A model generated the notes under the pieces. The model was not told the DNA's origin and did no database searches. It saw only the letters and a program-made list of their open reading frames with translations. A DNA stretch of 64,000 nucleotides from a bacterium BRH_c32 (lineage in GTDB: Bacteria > Bacteroidota > Ignavibacteria > Ignavibacteriales > Melioribacteraceae), in assembly GCA_001516025.1 (NCBI GenBank), contig LOEU01000035.1, positions 62,001 to 126,000 of the forward strand, read 5' to 3'. The position numbers and the translations under genes were made by a program. Numbering within the stretch: the stretch's first letter is position 1; every line of letters begins with the position of its first letter. Positions 38,733-47,558 of this stretch are shown here, piece after piece.

Positions 38733-40805
38733 CTAACACTTAATGGGTAAGGTGAATGTAAAAGTAGTTCCTTCACCTTTAGAGCTTTCCACCCAAATCT
38801 TACCATTATGTTTTTCTACAAACTCTTTACATAGAATTAAACCAAGACCTGTACCTTTCTCTTGAGAGGTTCCAAGTGAACTATGATTAACATCTAATCG
38901 GAATAATTTTGATTTTGTATCTTCGTCCATTCCGACTCCCGAATCTATTACATTGATTAATGCCATAGAACCTTCCGGCAGAGCATTAATTTTAATAGAA
39001 CCGCCATCGGGGGTAAACTTTATTGCATTGGTTATTAAGTTGCGGAAAATTGTATCGGTCATATCTTCATCTGCTTCAATATTAATGACTTCATCGACTT
39101 CATTAATCAAAGAAATACCTTTTTTTGCTGCTGTTTGTTTTAGTAGTTCAAAATTTTGCATAACCATATTATGAATATTGATCACGCGTGGGGAGAAATC
39201 GATTCTGCCTGTTTGTGAACGAGACCACTGCAATAAATTTTGAAGAAGATTATGAGAAAGGTTAGCAGAATTTTGCATCTCCTCGATGTAATAAATTTTC
39301 TCCTCTTCTGTAAGCTCCTGAAAGTCGCTTAATAGCAATTCAGAAAATCCAAGAATAGTAATAAATGGATTGCGAAGATCATGCGCAATAATCGAAAAGA
39401 ATTTATCCTTCGTCATATTCAATTGCCTTAATTCTTCTGTATATCTACTGATCTCTTCAATGGCTCTTCTTCTTTGAAAGACCTGTGCTATCTGTTCAGA
39501 AACGTATATAAGAATCTGCATATCTTCATAAGTATAAGCGTTTGGATTCTCATAATCTTGGAGGGCAATTACTCCAAAAGTTTCGCTTTTGATTTTAAGA
39601 GGTACTCCCATCCAAATAGCTTGAGGTTCGCCGACTAACTCCACTTCTCCCTTTTCGCGAAGCTCTGCATCTTTTGCTGCATCCACTAAAATTGCTTTCC
39701 CTGTTCTAATCACATATTCAGTCAATCCTTTACCAATATTATATTCTATCTTATCTAACGTATCATATTTGTCAACGAAGTAAGCTAATTGAATAGTGTT
39801 TTTATTTTTATCAAAAAGTGCTATATAAAAATTTTCGGCAGGCATTAGTTCAGATATGATAGAGTGTATCTCCTGATAAAAGAGATCAAAATTTTCAATA
39901 CTTATTGCTGCTTCTGAAACTTTGAATACAGCTTCTTGAGTTTTATATATTTTCTTATCTTCAGTTACGTCTCTTGACATTCCAAAAGTACCAATAATTT
40001 TTCCATTCTCATCAAATAGTGGCAACTTGGTAGTTGATGCCCAAGTTACCTTGCCATCTTGATAAATTTCTTTTTCTTCTTTATTTATTAATGGTCTTTG
40101 TGTTTTTATTATATTCTGCTCATCATTAAATGCTTCGCTGGAATGTTCTTTCCCGAAAATATCGGCATCCGATTTTCCTATTAATTCTTCAGGATAGCTA
40201 AACCCAAGTTTTTTTGCGGCGGCATTATTTACTTTAATAAATCTGCTTTGTAAATCTTTAAAATAGATGCTATCAGGAATCCCCTCCATCAATCTTGAAA
40301 GAAGAGCCTGCTCACTCAGCAATTTTTTTTCAATCTTTAGTTGTTCGGTTACGTCTTCAACAAAAGCTAAAATATATTTCTTCTTGTTGTATTTATCAAA
40401 GATCATGGAAACGGTGGCTTTAGCGTTTACTATCTCTCCATCTTTTCTTATATAACGTTTATCGACTTTATACTCTTGTCTAAGACCGGCAACTAATTCT
40501 TCATATAGTCTGCTATCGGAGGCAACATCATGAGGGTGAGTAAAATCTCGGAAAGTTAATCTTCTTAGTTCTTTTCCCGAATACTGAAGCAGATTTTGAA
40601 GATAAGCATTTGTTATTAGTGGATTGCCATTAAAATTTAATATAGCTATTCCGATGCGGGCATAATCTATAAAAGACTTTAATTCTTTATTGATATCTGC
40701 AGTAAGGTCCTTACTGAATACTTCAACATCTCTTTTGAGAGAATCATTCTCATCTTGTAAAGACTTTAGTCTTTTATGCAACTCTTCATATTCTGAATTA
40801 GGCAT
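38733..40805 (-). CDS. Soluble sensor histidine kinase (PAS-PAS-GAF-HisKA-HATPase)
   Basis: This 690-residue protein has no membrane segment. An N-terminal coiled coil (about 1-40) is followed by PAS1 (45-155), PAS2 (170-285) with PDSIYFKDLQSRFIKVN, GAF (295-450) with GVPLKIKSETFGVIALQD, and a dimerisation/phosphoacceptor helix with FFSIIAHDLRNPF (His near 477). The HATPase domain shows NLITNAIKFT, DSGVGMD and GTGLGLILCKEF. It is a cytosolic two-component sensor. No response-regulator gene is adjacent, so it is an orphan. The ligand is unknown. Confidence 0.93.
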   Translation of the reverse strand: MPNSEYEELHKRLKSLQDENDSLKRDVEVFSKDLTADINKELKSFIDYARIGIAILNFNGNPLITNAYLQNLLQYSGKELRRLTFRDFTHPHDVASDSRLYEELVAGLRQEYKVDKRYIRKDGEIVNAKATVSMIFDKYNKKKYILAFVEDVTEQLKIEKKLLSEQALLSRLMEGIPDSIYFKDLQSRFIKVNNAAAKKLGFSYPEELIGKSDADIFGKEHSSEAFNDEQNIIKTQRPLINKEEKEIYQDGKVTWASTTKLPLFDENGKIIGTFGMSRDVTEDKKIYKTQEAVFKVSEAAISIENFDLFYQEIHSIISELMPAENFYIALFDKNKNTIQLAYFVDKYDTLDKIEYNIGKGLTEYVIRTGKAILVDAAKDAELREKGEVELVGEPQAIWMGVPLKIKSETFGVIALQDYENPNAYTYEDMQILIYVSEQIAQVFQRRRAIEEISRYTEELRQLNMTKDKFFSIIAHDLRNPFITILGFSELLLSDFQELTEEEKIYYIEEMQNSANLSHNLLQNLLQWSRSQTGRIDFSPRVINIHNMVMQNFELLKQTAAKKGISLINEVDEVINIEADEDMTDTIFRNLITNAIKFTPDGGSIKINALPEGSMALINVIDSGVGMDEDTKSKLFRLDVNHSSLGTSQEKGTGLGLILCKEFVEKHNGKIWVESSKGEGTTFTFTLPIKC

Positions 40806-40860
40806 TTTTTATCCGAATAACTTTACTTTTCAATATAGCTAAAAATAATTAATATATTTA

Positions 40861-41955
40861 TTAATCGGGAAAATTTAGGATAAAAGTTGTCCCTAAATTT
40901 TTCTTGGTTTTAACGTCAATCGTAATCTTATTAATATCACAATATTTTTTAACAAGTGCAAGACCGAGGCCATTCCCCTCATACTTTCTTGTATATCCGG
41001 TTTCTTCCTGGCTGAATGGTTGGAAAAGACGCGGGATAAATTCTTTTGATATTCCCACACCCGTATCTTCGACCAAAGCTTGAAGCTTTCCTGCTTCGTT
41101 TTTCTTTACTATGATCGAAATATTCCCTTCCGAAGTATATTTTATCGCATTATAAATTAAATTTTGGAAAATCTGTTGAAGCGAATATTCATCGGCGATT
41201 AATTTTGTCTTTTGTGTTTCAAGAGTGATATCAACATTTAATTTTTTGCTCTTTGCAAAACTTCGCATCTCATTAAATACAGGGATAATTACGTCTTTAT
41301 GAAGATCAATCTCTTTGAGGATACCTTTATAAGTACCTGATTGCATTTCGGACATGTTAAGTATAAGATCGATAGTTCTTATTATTCTTCTGCTCGCCGA
41401 TTCTACAATATTTAATTCTTCCTCATAGGTAGTAGCAATATCATGGATGTTATCAATTTTAAGTAGTTCCATAAAATTGAGAATTACATTAATTGGAGTG
41501 CGAATTTCGTGTGATATTTGAGCAAGAAAACCCGATTTCAAAGCAGACAATTTTTCAATCTCATCATTGATCTCGGTTAAATTGCGATAGATCCCGACAT
41601 GAGCAATCGTATCGCCAATTTTTACGCCATAGACGTGAGCTTCTAAAAGGATTTTTTTACCGGTTTTTGATACACCGGTAAATTGGTATTTCGAACTTTT
41701 TGATTCTTCATCCGGAGGATTTTTAATCTTACCTTGAATTATTTTTTTACTCTCGGGAGCAACTATATTTAAGTAAAAAAGTTTCTTATGAAGCACTTCA
41801 ATTTCTTGATATTCAAATAAATCCAACCACGCCTTATTCACAAATATAAATTCATCATTTCGGATTATATAAATAGGATCGGGAGAGATATCTACTAAAT
41901 AATTAAATGGGTCTTGTAAGCCTAATAATTTGAAACGGTTTTCTGAATTGTTCAT
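40861..41955 (-). CDS. Soluble PAS-domain histidine kinase
   Basis: This 364-residue cytosolic kinase has one PAS domain (about 15-130, with YLVDISPDPIYIIRNDEF), a HisKA helix with FLAQISHEIRTPINVILNF (His near 148), and a HATPase domain with NLIYNAIKYT, VEDTGVGIS and GLGLALVKKYC. It lies 55 bases upstream of the larger PAS kinase on the same strand. The two could share a transcript, but no regulator is encoded with them. Confidence 0.92.
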   Translation of the reverse strand: MNNSENRFKLLGLQDPFNYLVDISPDPIYIIRNDEFIFVNKAWLDLFEYQEIEVLHKKLFYLNIVAPESKKIIQGKIKNPPDEESKSSKYQFTGVSKTGKKILLEAHVYGVKIGDTIAHVGIYRNLTEINDEIEKLSALKSGFLAQISHEIRTPINVILNFMELLKIDNIHDIATTYEEELNIVESASRRIIRTIDLILNMSEMQSGTYKGILKEIDLHKDVIIPVFNEMRSFAKSKKLNVDITLETQKTKLIADEYSLQQIFQNLIYNAIKYTSEGNISIIVKKNEAGKLQALVEDTGVGISKEFIPRLFQPFSQEETGYTRKYEGNGLGLALVKKYCDINKITIDVKTKKNLGTTFILNFPD

Positions 41956-42066
41956 TAATAATATTATATAAAAGGAAAGTCCAAAGTTACTTAATTCTAT
42001 TGAATTATCTCAATAACGGTTAAAATATTTTTATATATTTGTCATCAACAAGATGAAAGATTAGAT

Positions 42067-42963
42067 ATGAAAATAAAAATAGCATTACTCTTAGTAACGA
42101 TACTCCTTACATTTTGCAGCAGGTATGAAGAGAAAGGAGATCCAAAATACATAGTTGAAATTAATCAATGGCACAACAAGAGAGAAGAAGGATTAAAAAA
42201 AGATAAAGGATGGCTTAATCTCGCAGGTCTTTTTTGGCTTAAAGAAGGAGAAAATAGTTTCGGAAGCGGTTCAAGCAATGATCTTATATTTCCTAAAGGA
42301 AAAATCAATGATCAAGCAGGTGTATTTATTCTTGATAGCGGAAAAGTATTCGTAAGAATTAGTCCTGATATTACGGTGCTTAATAATGGGAAAATGGTTA
42401 AAGAGATGGAGTTAAAACCGGATGATGAGGATAGCTCATCTCTTAGGCATGCATCACTCGTTTGGTTTGTTATAAAAAGAGGTGATAGGTACGGAATTCG
42501 CTTAAGAGATCTTAAGCACGATAATCTATTTGGTTTTGAAGGTGTAGAAAGATATCCAGTTAATTCAGATTGGAAGATTGAAGCTAAATTTAATCCTTAT
42601 ATTCCTTCAAAGAAAATTTCTGTTCCTAATATACTCGGAAATATAGAAGAGGAAGAATCACCCGGTAATTTATCTTTTGAAATCGAAAGAGCGAAATATT
42701 CACTTGATGTTTTAGAAGGTGGTGCGGATTCTTATTTTGTAATATTTGCAGATCAAACAAGCGGCGAAGATACTTATGGCGGCGGAAGATTTTTATCTGT
42801 TTCAAAACCGGATTCATCAGGTAGAACATATATAGATTTTAATAAAGCATATAATCCTCCGTGTGTATTCTCTCAATATGCCACATGTCCTCTTCCTCCA
42901 AAACAGAATCACTTACAGGTAGAAATTACGTCCGGTGAGAAAATGTATGGAAAAGGGCATTAA
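42067..42963 (+). CDS. DUF1684 lipoprotein
   Basis: This 298-residue protein has a short lipoprotein-like signal (Cys near residue 18, TFCSRY). The body follows the DUF1684 pattern: GWLNLAGLFWLKEGENSFGSG near the start, KRGDRYGIRLRDL in the middle, YPVNSDW, and FNKAYNPPCVFSQYATCPLPP near the end. The biochemical function of the family is not established to my knowledge. It ends 36 bases before the sigma-54 promoter of the next operon. Confidence 0.88.
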   Translation: MKIKIALLLVTILLTFCSRYEEKGDPKYIVEINQWHNKREEGLKKDKGWLNLAGLFWLKEGENSFGSGSSNDLIFPKGKINDQAGVFILDSGKVFVRISPDITVLNNGKMVKEMELKPDDEDSSSLRHASLVWFVIKRGDRYGIRLRDLKHDNLFGFEGVERYPVNSDWKIEAKFNPYIPSKKISVPNILGNIEEEESPGNLSFEIERAKYSLDVLEGGADSYFVIFADQTSGEDTYGGGRFLSVSKPDSSGRTYIDFNKAYNPPCVFSQYATCPLPPKQNHLQVEITSGEKMYGKGH

Positions 42964-42998
42964 AATTAATGGTTTTTTCTCGATAATAGATTACTTTG

Positions 42999-43015
42999 CT
43001 GGCACATAGATTGCT
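42999..43015 (+). promoter_or_regulatory. Sigma-54 (-24/-12) promoter of the pseudopilin-like operon
   Basis: CTGGCACATAGATTGCT matches the RpoN consensus YTGGCACGrNNNTTGCW, differing only at the G and r after CAC. Both invariant GG and GC are present with the required spacing. Transcription would start near 43026, about 59 bases before the ATG at 43085. Sigma-54 control is common for type IV pilus genes. An enhancer-binding protein and its site were not identified. Confidence 0.75.
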
Positions 43016-43084
43016 AATAGATATGAATATTGTGTAAATTTTGCTAAGTAAGTTTACATTTTTCTTAATTAAAGATAGACCATT

Positions 43085-43588
43085 ATGAATACCGGTCAGA
43101 TGATGATTACTATTGCAGCAATGATGCTTTTAACGGTTGTCATTCTGAGAGTGAATACTAATTTCTTCAATACATCGAATTTAATGTATGAAACCAAGTT
43201 TGGAGTTATGGCTGTATCCCTTGGTACTTCGATAATTGAAGAGGCCAGTTCTAAAGCATTTGATGCAAATACAGTCGATATGAGTTTGGGTAATGTTAAT
43301 AGTTTAACCAATCCCAATTCGCTTGGTAAAGAAACCGGTGAAGTATATCCCGATTTTGATGATTTTGATGATTACAATGGATATACAAAAAATACTTCCG
43401 GAGATCCAACATTCCAATCGGCAGTTTTTAATGCTTCTTGCGTTGTTAAATATGTTAGCCCTCCAAATCTGAATAGCTTTACAAATTCGAGAAGCTGGAA
43501 TAAAAAGATTTCTGTTACAATTACGAGCCCCTCAATGGTCGATACGGTCAGAATGTCAACAATTTTTAGTTATTGGTATTTTAGATAA
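43085..43588 (+). CDS. Pseudopilin-like protein 1
   Basis: I do not recognise this 167-residue protein by family. It has one N-terminal hydrophobic helix (about residues 5-23) that begins almost at the start Met, then a soluble part with a TKFGVMAVSLGTSIIEEA helix. This layout (long N-terminal helix, small mixed globular domain) is that of minor pilins and pseudopilins. However, there is no basic leader ending in Gly and no Glu at +5. It is first in a three-gene set with one-base TAATG overlaps behind a sigma-54 promoter. Confidence 0.6.
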   Translation: MNTGQMMITIAAMMLLTVVILRVNTNFFNTSNLMYETKFGVMAVSLGTSIIEEASSKAFDANTVDMSLGNVNSLTNPNSLGKETGEVYPDFDDFDDYNGYTKNTSGDPTFQSAVFNASCVVKYVSPPNLNSFTNSRSWNKKISVTITSPSMVDTVRMSTIFSYWYFR

Positions 43589-44187
43589 TGGGATTTAGTA
43601 CATTAATAGACATATTGGGTTCAACTTTAGTAGGCGGAATGCTTCTCTTAATACTTCTAAGAATGAATGAGGCTGCCACTAAAAACACTTACGTTTATGG
43701 CGGCGAGCTCATTGTGCAAGAAAGTCTTGTGGAAATAGTTACTCTCTTAGAATATGATTTCAGAAAAATTGGATATTGTAAAAACTGGCAAAAAATTCCA
43801 GATCCTACAAAAGCAATTCTTATTGCTGATTCAAATAGAATAGTTTTTCAGACTGACGAAAATAATGATATGATTGTTGACACAATGAAATATTATGTTG
43901 GTCCGGCATCTGAACTTACAGTAACACCAAATCCGCGAGACCGATTTTTATATAGGGTAGTAAATAGAGAGACACCCAAGGGAGTGAACTTGGGCGTTAC
44001 TCAATTTAAATTAATCTATTATGATGCCTTCGGAAACTTGCTTACTTTCCCGATAACAAAACCGGGGCAGATATATACAATGAGAATCGATTTAAAAATC
44101 GAAAATTATGCTGCTTATGATAACGAATATTCAAGTGTATTTTGGCGGCAGGTTCGTCTGGCAGCACGTAACTTGAGGAATAGATAA
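43588..44187 (+). CDS. Pseudopilin-like protein 2 (PilW-like layout)
   Basis: This 199-residue protein begins MGFSTLIDILGSTLVGG, reminiscent of the prepilin GF-[ST]-L-I-E motif but lacking a leader and with Asp in place of the usual Glu, shifted by one position. After the helix come EIVTLLEYDFRKIGYC and a beta-rich globular part ending RQVRLAARNLRNR, resembling PilW-type minor pilins. It overlaps both neighbours by one base. Class assignment is by layout; function is inferred. Confidence 0.6.
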   Translation: MGFSTLIDILGSTLVGGMLLLILLRMNEAATKNTYVYGGELIVQESLVEIVTLLEYDFRKIGYCKNWQKIPDPTKAILIADSNRIVFQTDENNDMIVDTMKYYVGPASELTVTPNPRDRFLYRVVNRETPKGVNLGVTQFKLIYYDAFGNLLTFPITKPGQIYTMRIDLKIENYAAYDNEYSSVFWRQVRLAARNLRNR

Positions 44188-45578
44188 TGGGCGGAAAAGC
44201 AGCTCTTTTGTTGGTACTTGGGTTTAGTCTTATCTTCTTAGTTGTAGGTCATAATTTTAATCGACTTACAATAAGAAGCATGGATAATTATTCCCGATAT
44301 TATATCGAAACGACAGCATATAATATTGCAGTTAGCGGTGCTAATTTAGCAGCAAATTCTATATTCATGGATAAGACTTGGGAAGCGGGTTACACGAATT
44401 TGACTTATCAGGGAGGCACATTAAATGTATATGTCTCTAATAATGCAGCAGGTAATCCTAATGGAAAAGTAACAATATGTCATATCCCGCCTGGAAATTC
44501 ATCTGCTCGGCACACAATGAGTGTTTCAGCCGGCGCAGTAGCCGCACATCTAGCTCATGGGGATTTCCTCGGCACCTGCGATGCTAATACTAATTATCAG
44601 CAGTTAGCTACTATTGTTTCAGAAGGGACTTTTGAAGGAGTAACGAAAACGATAATTGTGGAATTAAGACCTAGCAACTTTGCAAAGTTTGGTAATTATT
44701 ATTCTAATATCTCAAGTGCATATCCTGCTACGGGAGATACATTCGATGGACCATTTCATACAAATGGAAAACTAACTACAATGGGCTCGCCTGTTTTCTT
44801 GGGAAAAGTTTCAACGAGGACCGGATTAACAAAATCGGGCACACCTAAAGATCCTAAATTTTATGGTGGTTATGAAACAGGATTAGATTTACCGTTGGTC
44901 TTTGATACTACCGGTATGAGGTCTAATGCTAGTAGAATTTTCCGTGATACGACAAATACGAATAAAAAAGTGGATGTAAAATTATACTTTAATTCTAATT
45001 CTACCGTAACGTTTCAACAGAGAGTAGGAACAGGAGCGTGGTCTGTATCTAAGACTCAAAATTTATCTACATTTGCTCCCAACGGAATTATATATGTAGA
45101 AAGAGGAAATATTTATACAAAAGGTGTGGTAAACGGAAATATAACAATGGCGGCGACCAAGAAAGGAACAAGCGGTGCGGGGGGTGTTTATTTTGAGGAT
45201 GATTTTACTTATGCTTCGGATCCGCGAAGTAATCCCAATTCCGATGACTTAGCAGGTATTATTGCAGAAGAAACAATCAGGATACAATCAAATGCGAATA
45301 CTCTGGGCAAGAGTATTACAACTATGGCTTCTATGTACTGCATGAATGGCACTATTGGTCCCGAAGATGGTCTCGTTGACCAAAATTTCTTAGGCAATTG
45401 GAATATATTTGGAGGACTGATTGCAAATGACTTAAGAGTAACGGCTAACTATAATAATGCCGGCAATCCATATAAGGGATTAAGATTTGTCCATAAGTAT
45501 GACGAGCGGCTGCTTCTAAAAGTGCCCCCATATTTTCCTCATACTAATAATTTTGAGGTAGTCTCTTGGTTTGAGTAA
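44187..45578 (+). CDS. PilX-like surface protein with an embedded CHIPPGN module
   Basis: This 463-residue protein has an N-terminal helix (about 5-22) followed by an AYNIAVSGANLAANS segment as in PilX-type minor pilins. At about residues 90-130 sits a compact module with VTICHIPPGN, two spaced His, HLAHGD and a closing Cys, a Cys/His-rich unit that I have seen in many secreted proteins but whose role I do not know. The remaining 330 residues are beta-rich and Gly/Asn/Thr-rich, with segments such as FDGPFHTNGKL and YVERGNIYTKG, suggesting an extracellular adhesin-like fold. It is last in the sigma-54 operon. Confidence 0.6.
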   Translation: MGGKAALLLVLGFSLIFLVVGHNFNRLTIRSMDNYSRYYIETTAYNIAVSGANLAANSIFMDKTWEAGYTNLTYQGGTLNVYVSNNAAGNPNGKVTICHIPPGNSSARHTMSVSAGAVAAHLAHGDFLGTCDANTNYQQLATIVSEGTFEGVTKTIIVELRPSNFAKFGNYYSNISSAYPATGDTFDGPFHTNGKLTTMGSPVFLGKVSTRTGLTKSGTPKDPKFYGGYETGLDLPLVFDTTGMRSNASRIFRDTTNTNKKVDVKLYFNSNSTVTFQQRVGTGAWSVSKTQNLSTFAPNGIIYVERGNIYTKGVVNGNITMAATKKGTSGAGGVYFEDDFTYASDPRSNPNSDDLAGIIAEETIRIQSNANTLGKSITTMASMYCMNGTIGPEDGLVDQNFLGNWNIFGGLIANDLRVTANYNNAGNPYKGLRFVHKYDERLLLKVPPYFPHTNNFEVVSWFE

Positions 45579-45719
45579 GTAATAAATTTCCCGAATTCAT
45601 CTCTTACTTCTTAAAGTACATTAATTCCGTTTATTGATAATGTGTTAATCCTACTATCTGACTCTTACTCTCCATTCTTTAATCATAAACAGAAAATCAT
45701 GATAGGCGATTTTATTTAG

Positions 45720-47549
45720 CTATTCAACTAATAAAAATAATTCCGCACTCATTGGATTTAGTTTCAATCTATAATCAGCTGGAATTTCTATCTCCGTTTC
45801 ATTCATCAACGATTTAAGTACTTTACTTTTACCAAAAACATTTTTCAACTCGGTTAAATCAATCTCTTGCTTGCGAGTATTGTTATTTATCGCACCCATT
45901 ATTTTCTGATTATCTGTGATTCTAAAATAAATATATGTTTCATTAACAGGAGGGACATGAATTGTCTTTCCGATAGAAAGAGCTTCATTGTTTTTTCTGA
46001 TATGGATTAATTTAGAGATAAAATCAAAAATATAATTTTCATATATATTTCTACCTTCTTTATCAAAAGCATTTCTTGAATCATTTTGAAATCCGCCCGG
46101 GAATGGAATTCTAAGTTCGCCATGGTCTTCAGTGCCAATCATTCCAATCTCTGAACCGTATAAAAAGCTTGGAATGCCGCGCATGGAGAAGAGCAGTGTA
46201 TAAGTTATTTCTGCTTTTGCAATATTATCCTTTGCATAAAACAATATCCTTGCCACATCATGATTATCTATAAATGTAACGAGATTGGAAGGATCTTTAT
46301 AAAGAAAATCATTTGTAAGTAATTCGTAAATTGAATAGATACCTTTGTTGCCTTGTAAGTAATTTACCAATACATCACGAAATCCAAAATCAGTAATTGC
46401 AGGAAGATTGGTATTAAAAGAGTCTCTATATAAATTATCTTTTTGGTAACCGGCTAAAAATTGCGGCTCTCCCGTCCAAACTTCACCTACTATATTTAGG
46501 TTTGGGTATTCATTCATTATAGCCGCTGCCCAATCGGACATAAATTTCTGACCGCAATATGGATAAGTATCTTCTCTTACGCCATCAAGTCCGCTCGATT
46601 CAATCCACCAGATAGTATTTTGAGTAATATATTTTTGAACGAATGGATTGTCGTGATTGAGATCGGGCATATAATCCGTAAACCAACCTTTTTCTATATG
46701 TTTTATTGTAGAACTATCTGAATATAGATCGGTAAAAACCATTTTATGATGAGAGGCATTCAAATGATTTTCCGGCGAACCATTAATCCAGTTTTCCATT
46801 GGTAGATTATTCATCCAAGGATGATCTTTACTAAAATGATTAGCTACGTGATCGATAATTATTTTTATTCCTTTTGCGTGAGCTTTAATTACGAGTTCTT
46901 TATATAGAGCATTGCTGCCGAGACGTGGATCGATATTATAAAAATCAGTAGCCGCATATCCGTGATACGATCGGAAAGTATTATTCTCCACTAAAGGATT
47001 AATCCATAACGTGGTAATTCCGAGATCTACAAAGTAATCTAATTTATCTATAAGCCCCTGAATATCTCCGCCATATCGCTTCTGTGTTTTCAAAGAATCA
47101 AATGGATCGTTATATCCTTCAATTTTATTATTAGATACGTCTCCATCTGAAAATCGATCCGGCATTACAAGATAAATTATATCCTTATTTGAAAAGCCCT
47201 GAAAGTTATTTTTATTATTCTCACGCTCCAAAAAGGAATATTCAAATTTGGCTTTGTTGCTTCCTTTTTTTAATATCAATTCATATTTGCCCGGTTTCAT
47301 TGTTTTGGGAATTGTGATATCAATAAAAGAATAAGAAGAATTTTGTATTGGGTGAATCTTCTTTATTATCGGACCTTTTGGAGAGAACTCGGCACTAAAA
47401 CCCGATAAATTATTCCCATAAACCATTAGTTGGATAGAATTTAATTTCATTCCTGTCCACCAATTCAGCGGTTCGATTTTACTTATTGAGATATCTTGTG
47501 CCGATAAACTAAGTGTAAATAAAAAGAAAAATATTTTTAGCAACTTCAT
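45720..47549 (-). CDS. Periplasmic alpha-amylase (GH13, neopullulanase-like)
   Basis: This 609-residue protein has a signal peptide. An N-terminal beta-sandwich of cyclomaltodextrinase type (about 20-115) precedes the GH13 barrel and a C-terminal beta domain. Catalytic residues are visible: nucleophile Asp in GVREDTYP (near 320), acid/base Glu in VGEVWTG (near 354) and the transition-state Asp in FIDNHDVAR (near 428). It resembles SusA-like enzymes that cut maltooligosaccharides in the periplasm. No SusC/SusD pair is adjacent. It ends convergent with the pseudopilin operon; the 141-base spacer shows no clear hairpin. Confidence 0.92.
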   Translation of the reverse strand: MKLLKIFFFLFTLSLSAQDISISKIEPLNWWTGMKLNSIQLMVYGNNLSGFSAEFSPKGPIIKKIHPIQNSSYSFIDITIPKTMKPGKYELILKKGSNKAKFEYSFLERENNKNNFQGFSNKDIIYLVMPDRFSDGDVSNNKIEGYNDPFDSLKTQKRYGGDIQGLIDKLDYFVDLGITTLWINPLVENNTFRSYHGYAATDFYNIDPRLGSNALYKELVIKAHAKGIKIIIDHVANHFSKDHPWMNNLPMENWINGSPENHLNASHHKMVFTDLYSDSSTIKHIEKGWFTDYMPDLNHDNPFVQKYITQNTIWWIESSGLDGVREDTYPYCGQKFMSDWAAAIMNEYPNLNIVGEVWTGEPQFLAGYQKDNLYRDSFNTNLPAITDFGFRDVLVNYLQGNKGIYSIYELLTNDFLYKDPSNLVTFIDNHDVARILFYAKDNIAKAEITYTLLFSMRGIPSFLYGSEIGMIGTEDHGELRIPFPGGFQNDSRNAFDKEGRNIYENYIFDFISKLIHIRKNNEALSIGKTIHVPPVNETYIYFRITDNQKIMGAINNNTRKQEIDLTELKNVFGKSKVLKSLMNETEIEIPADYRLKLNPMSAELFLLVE

Positions 47550-47558
47550 AAAAATCCT

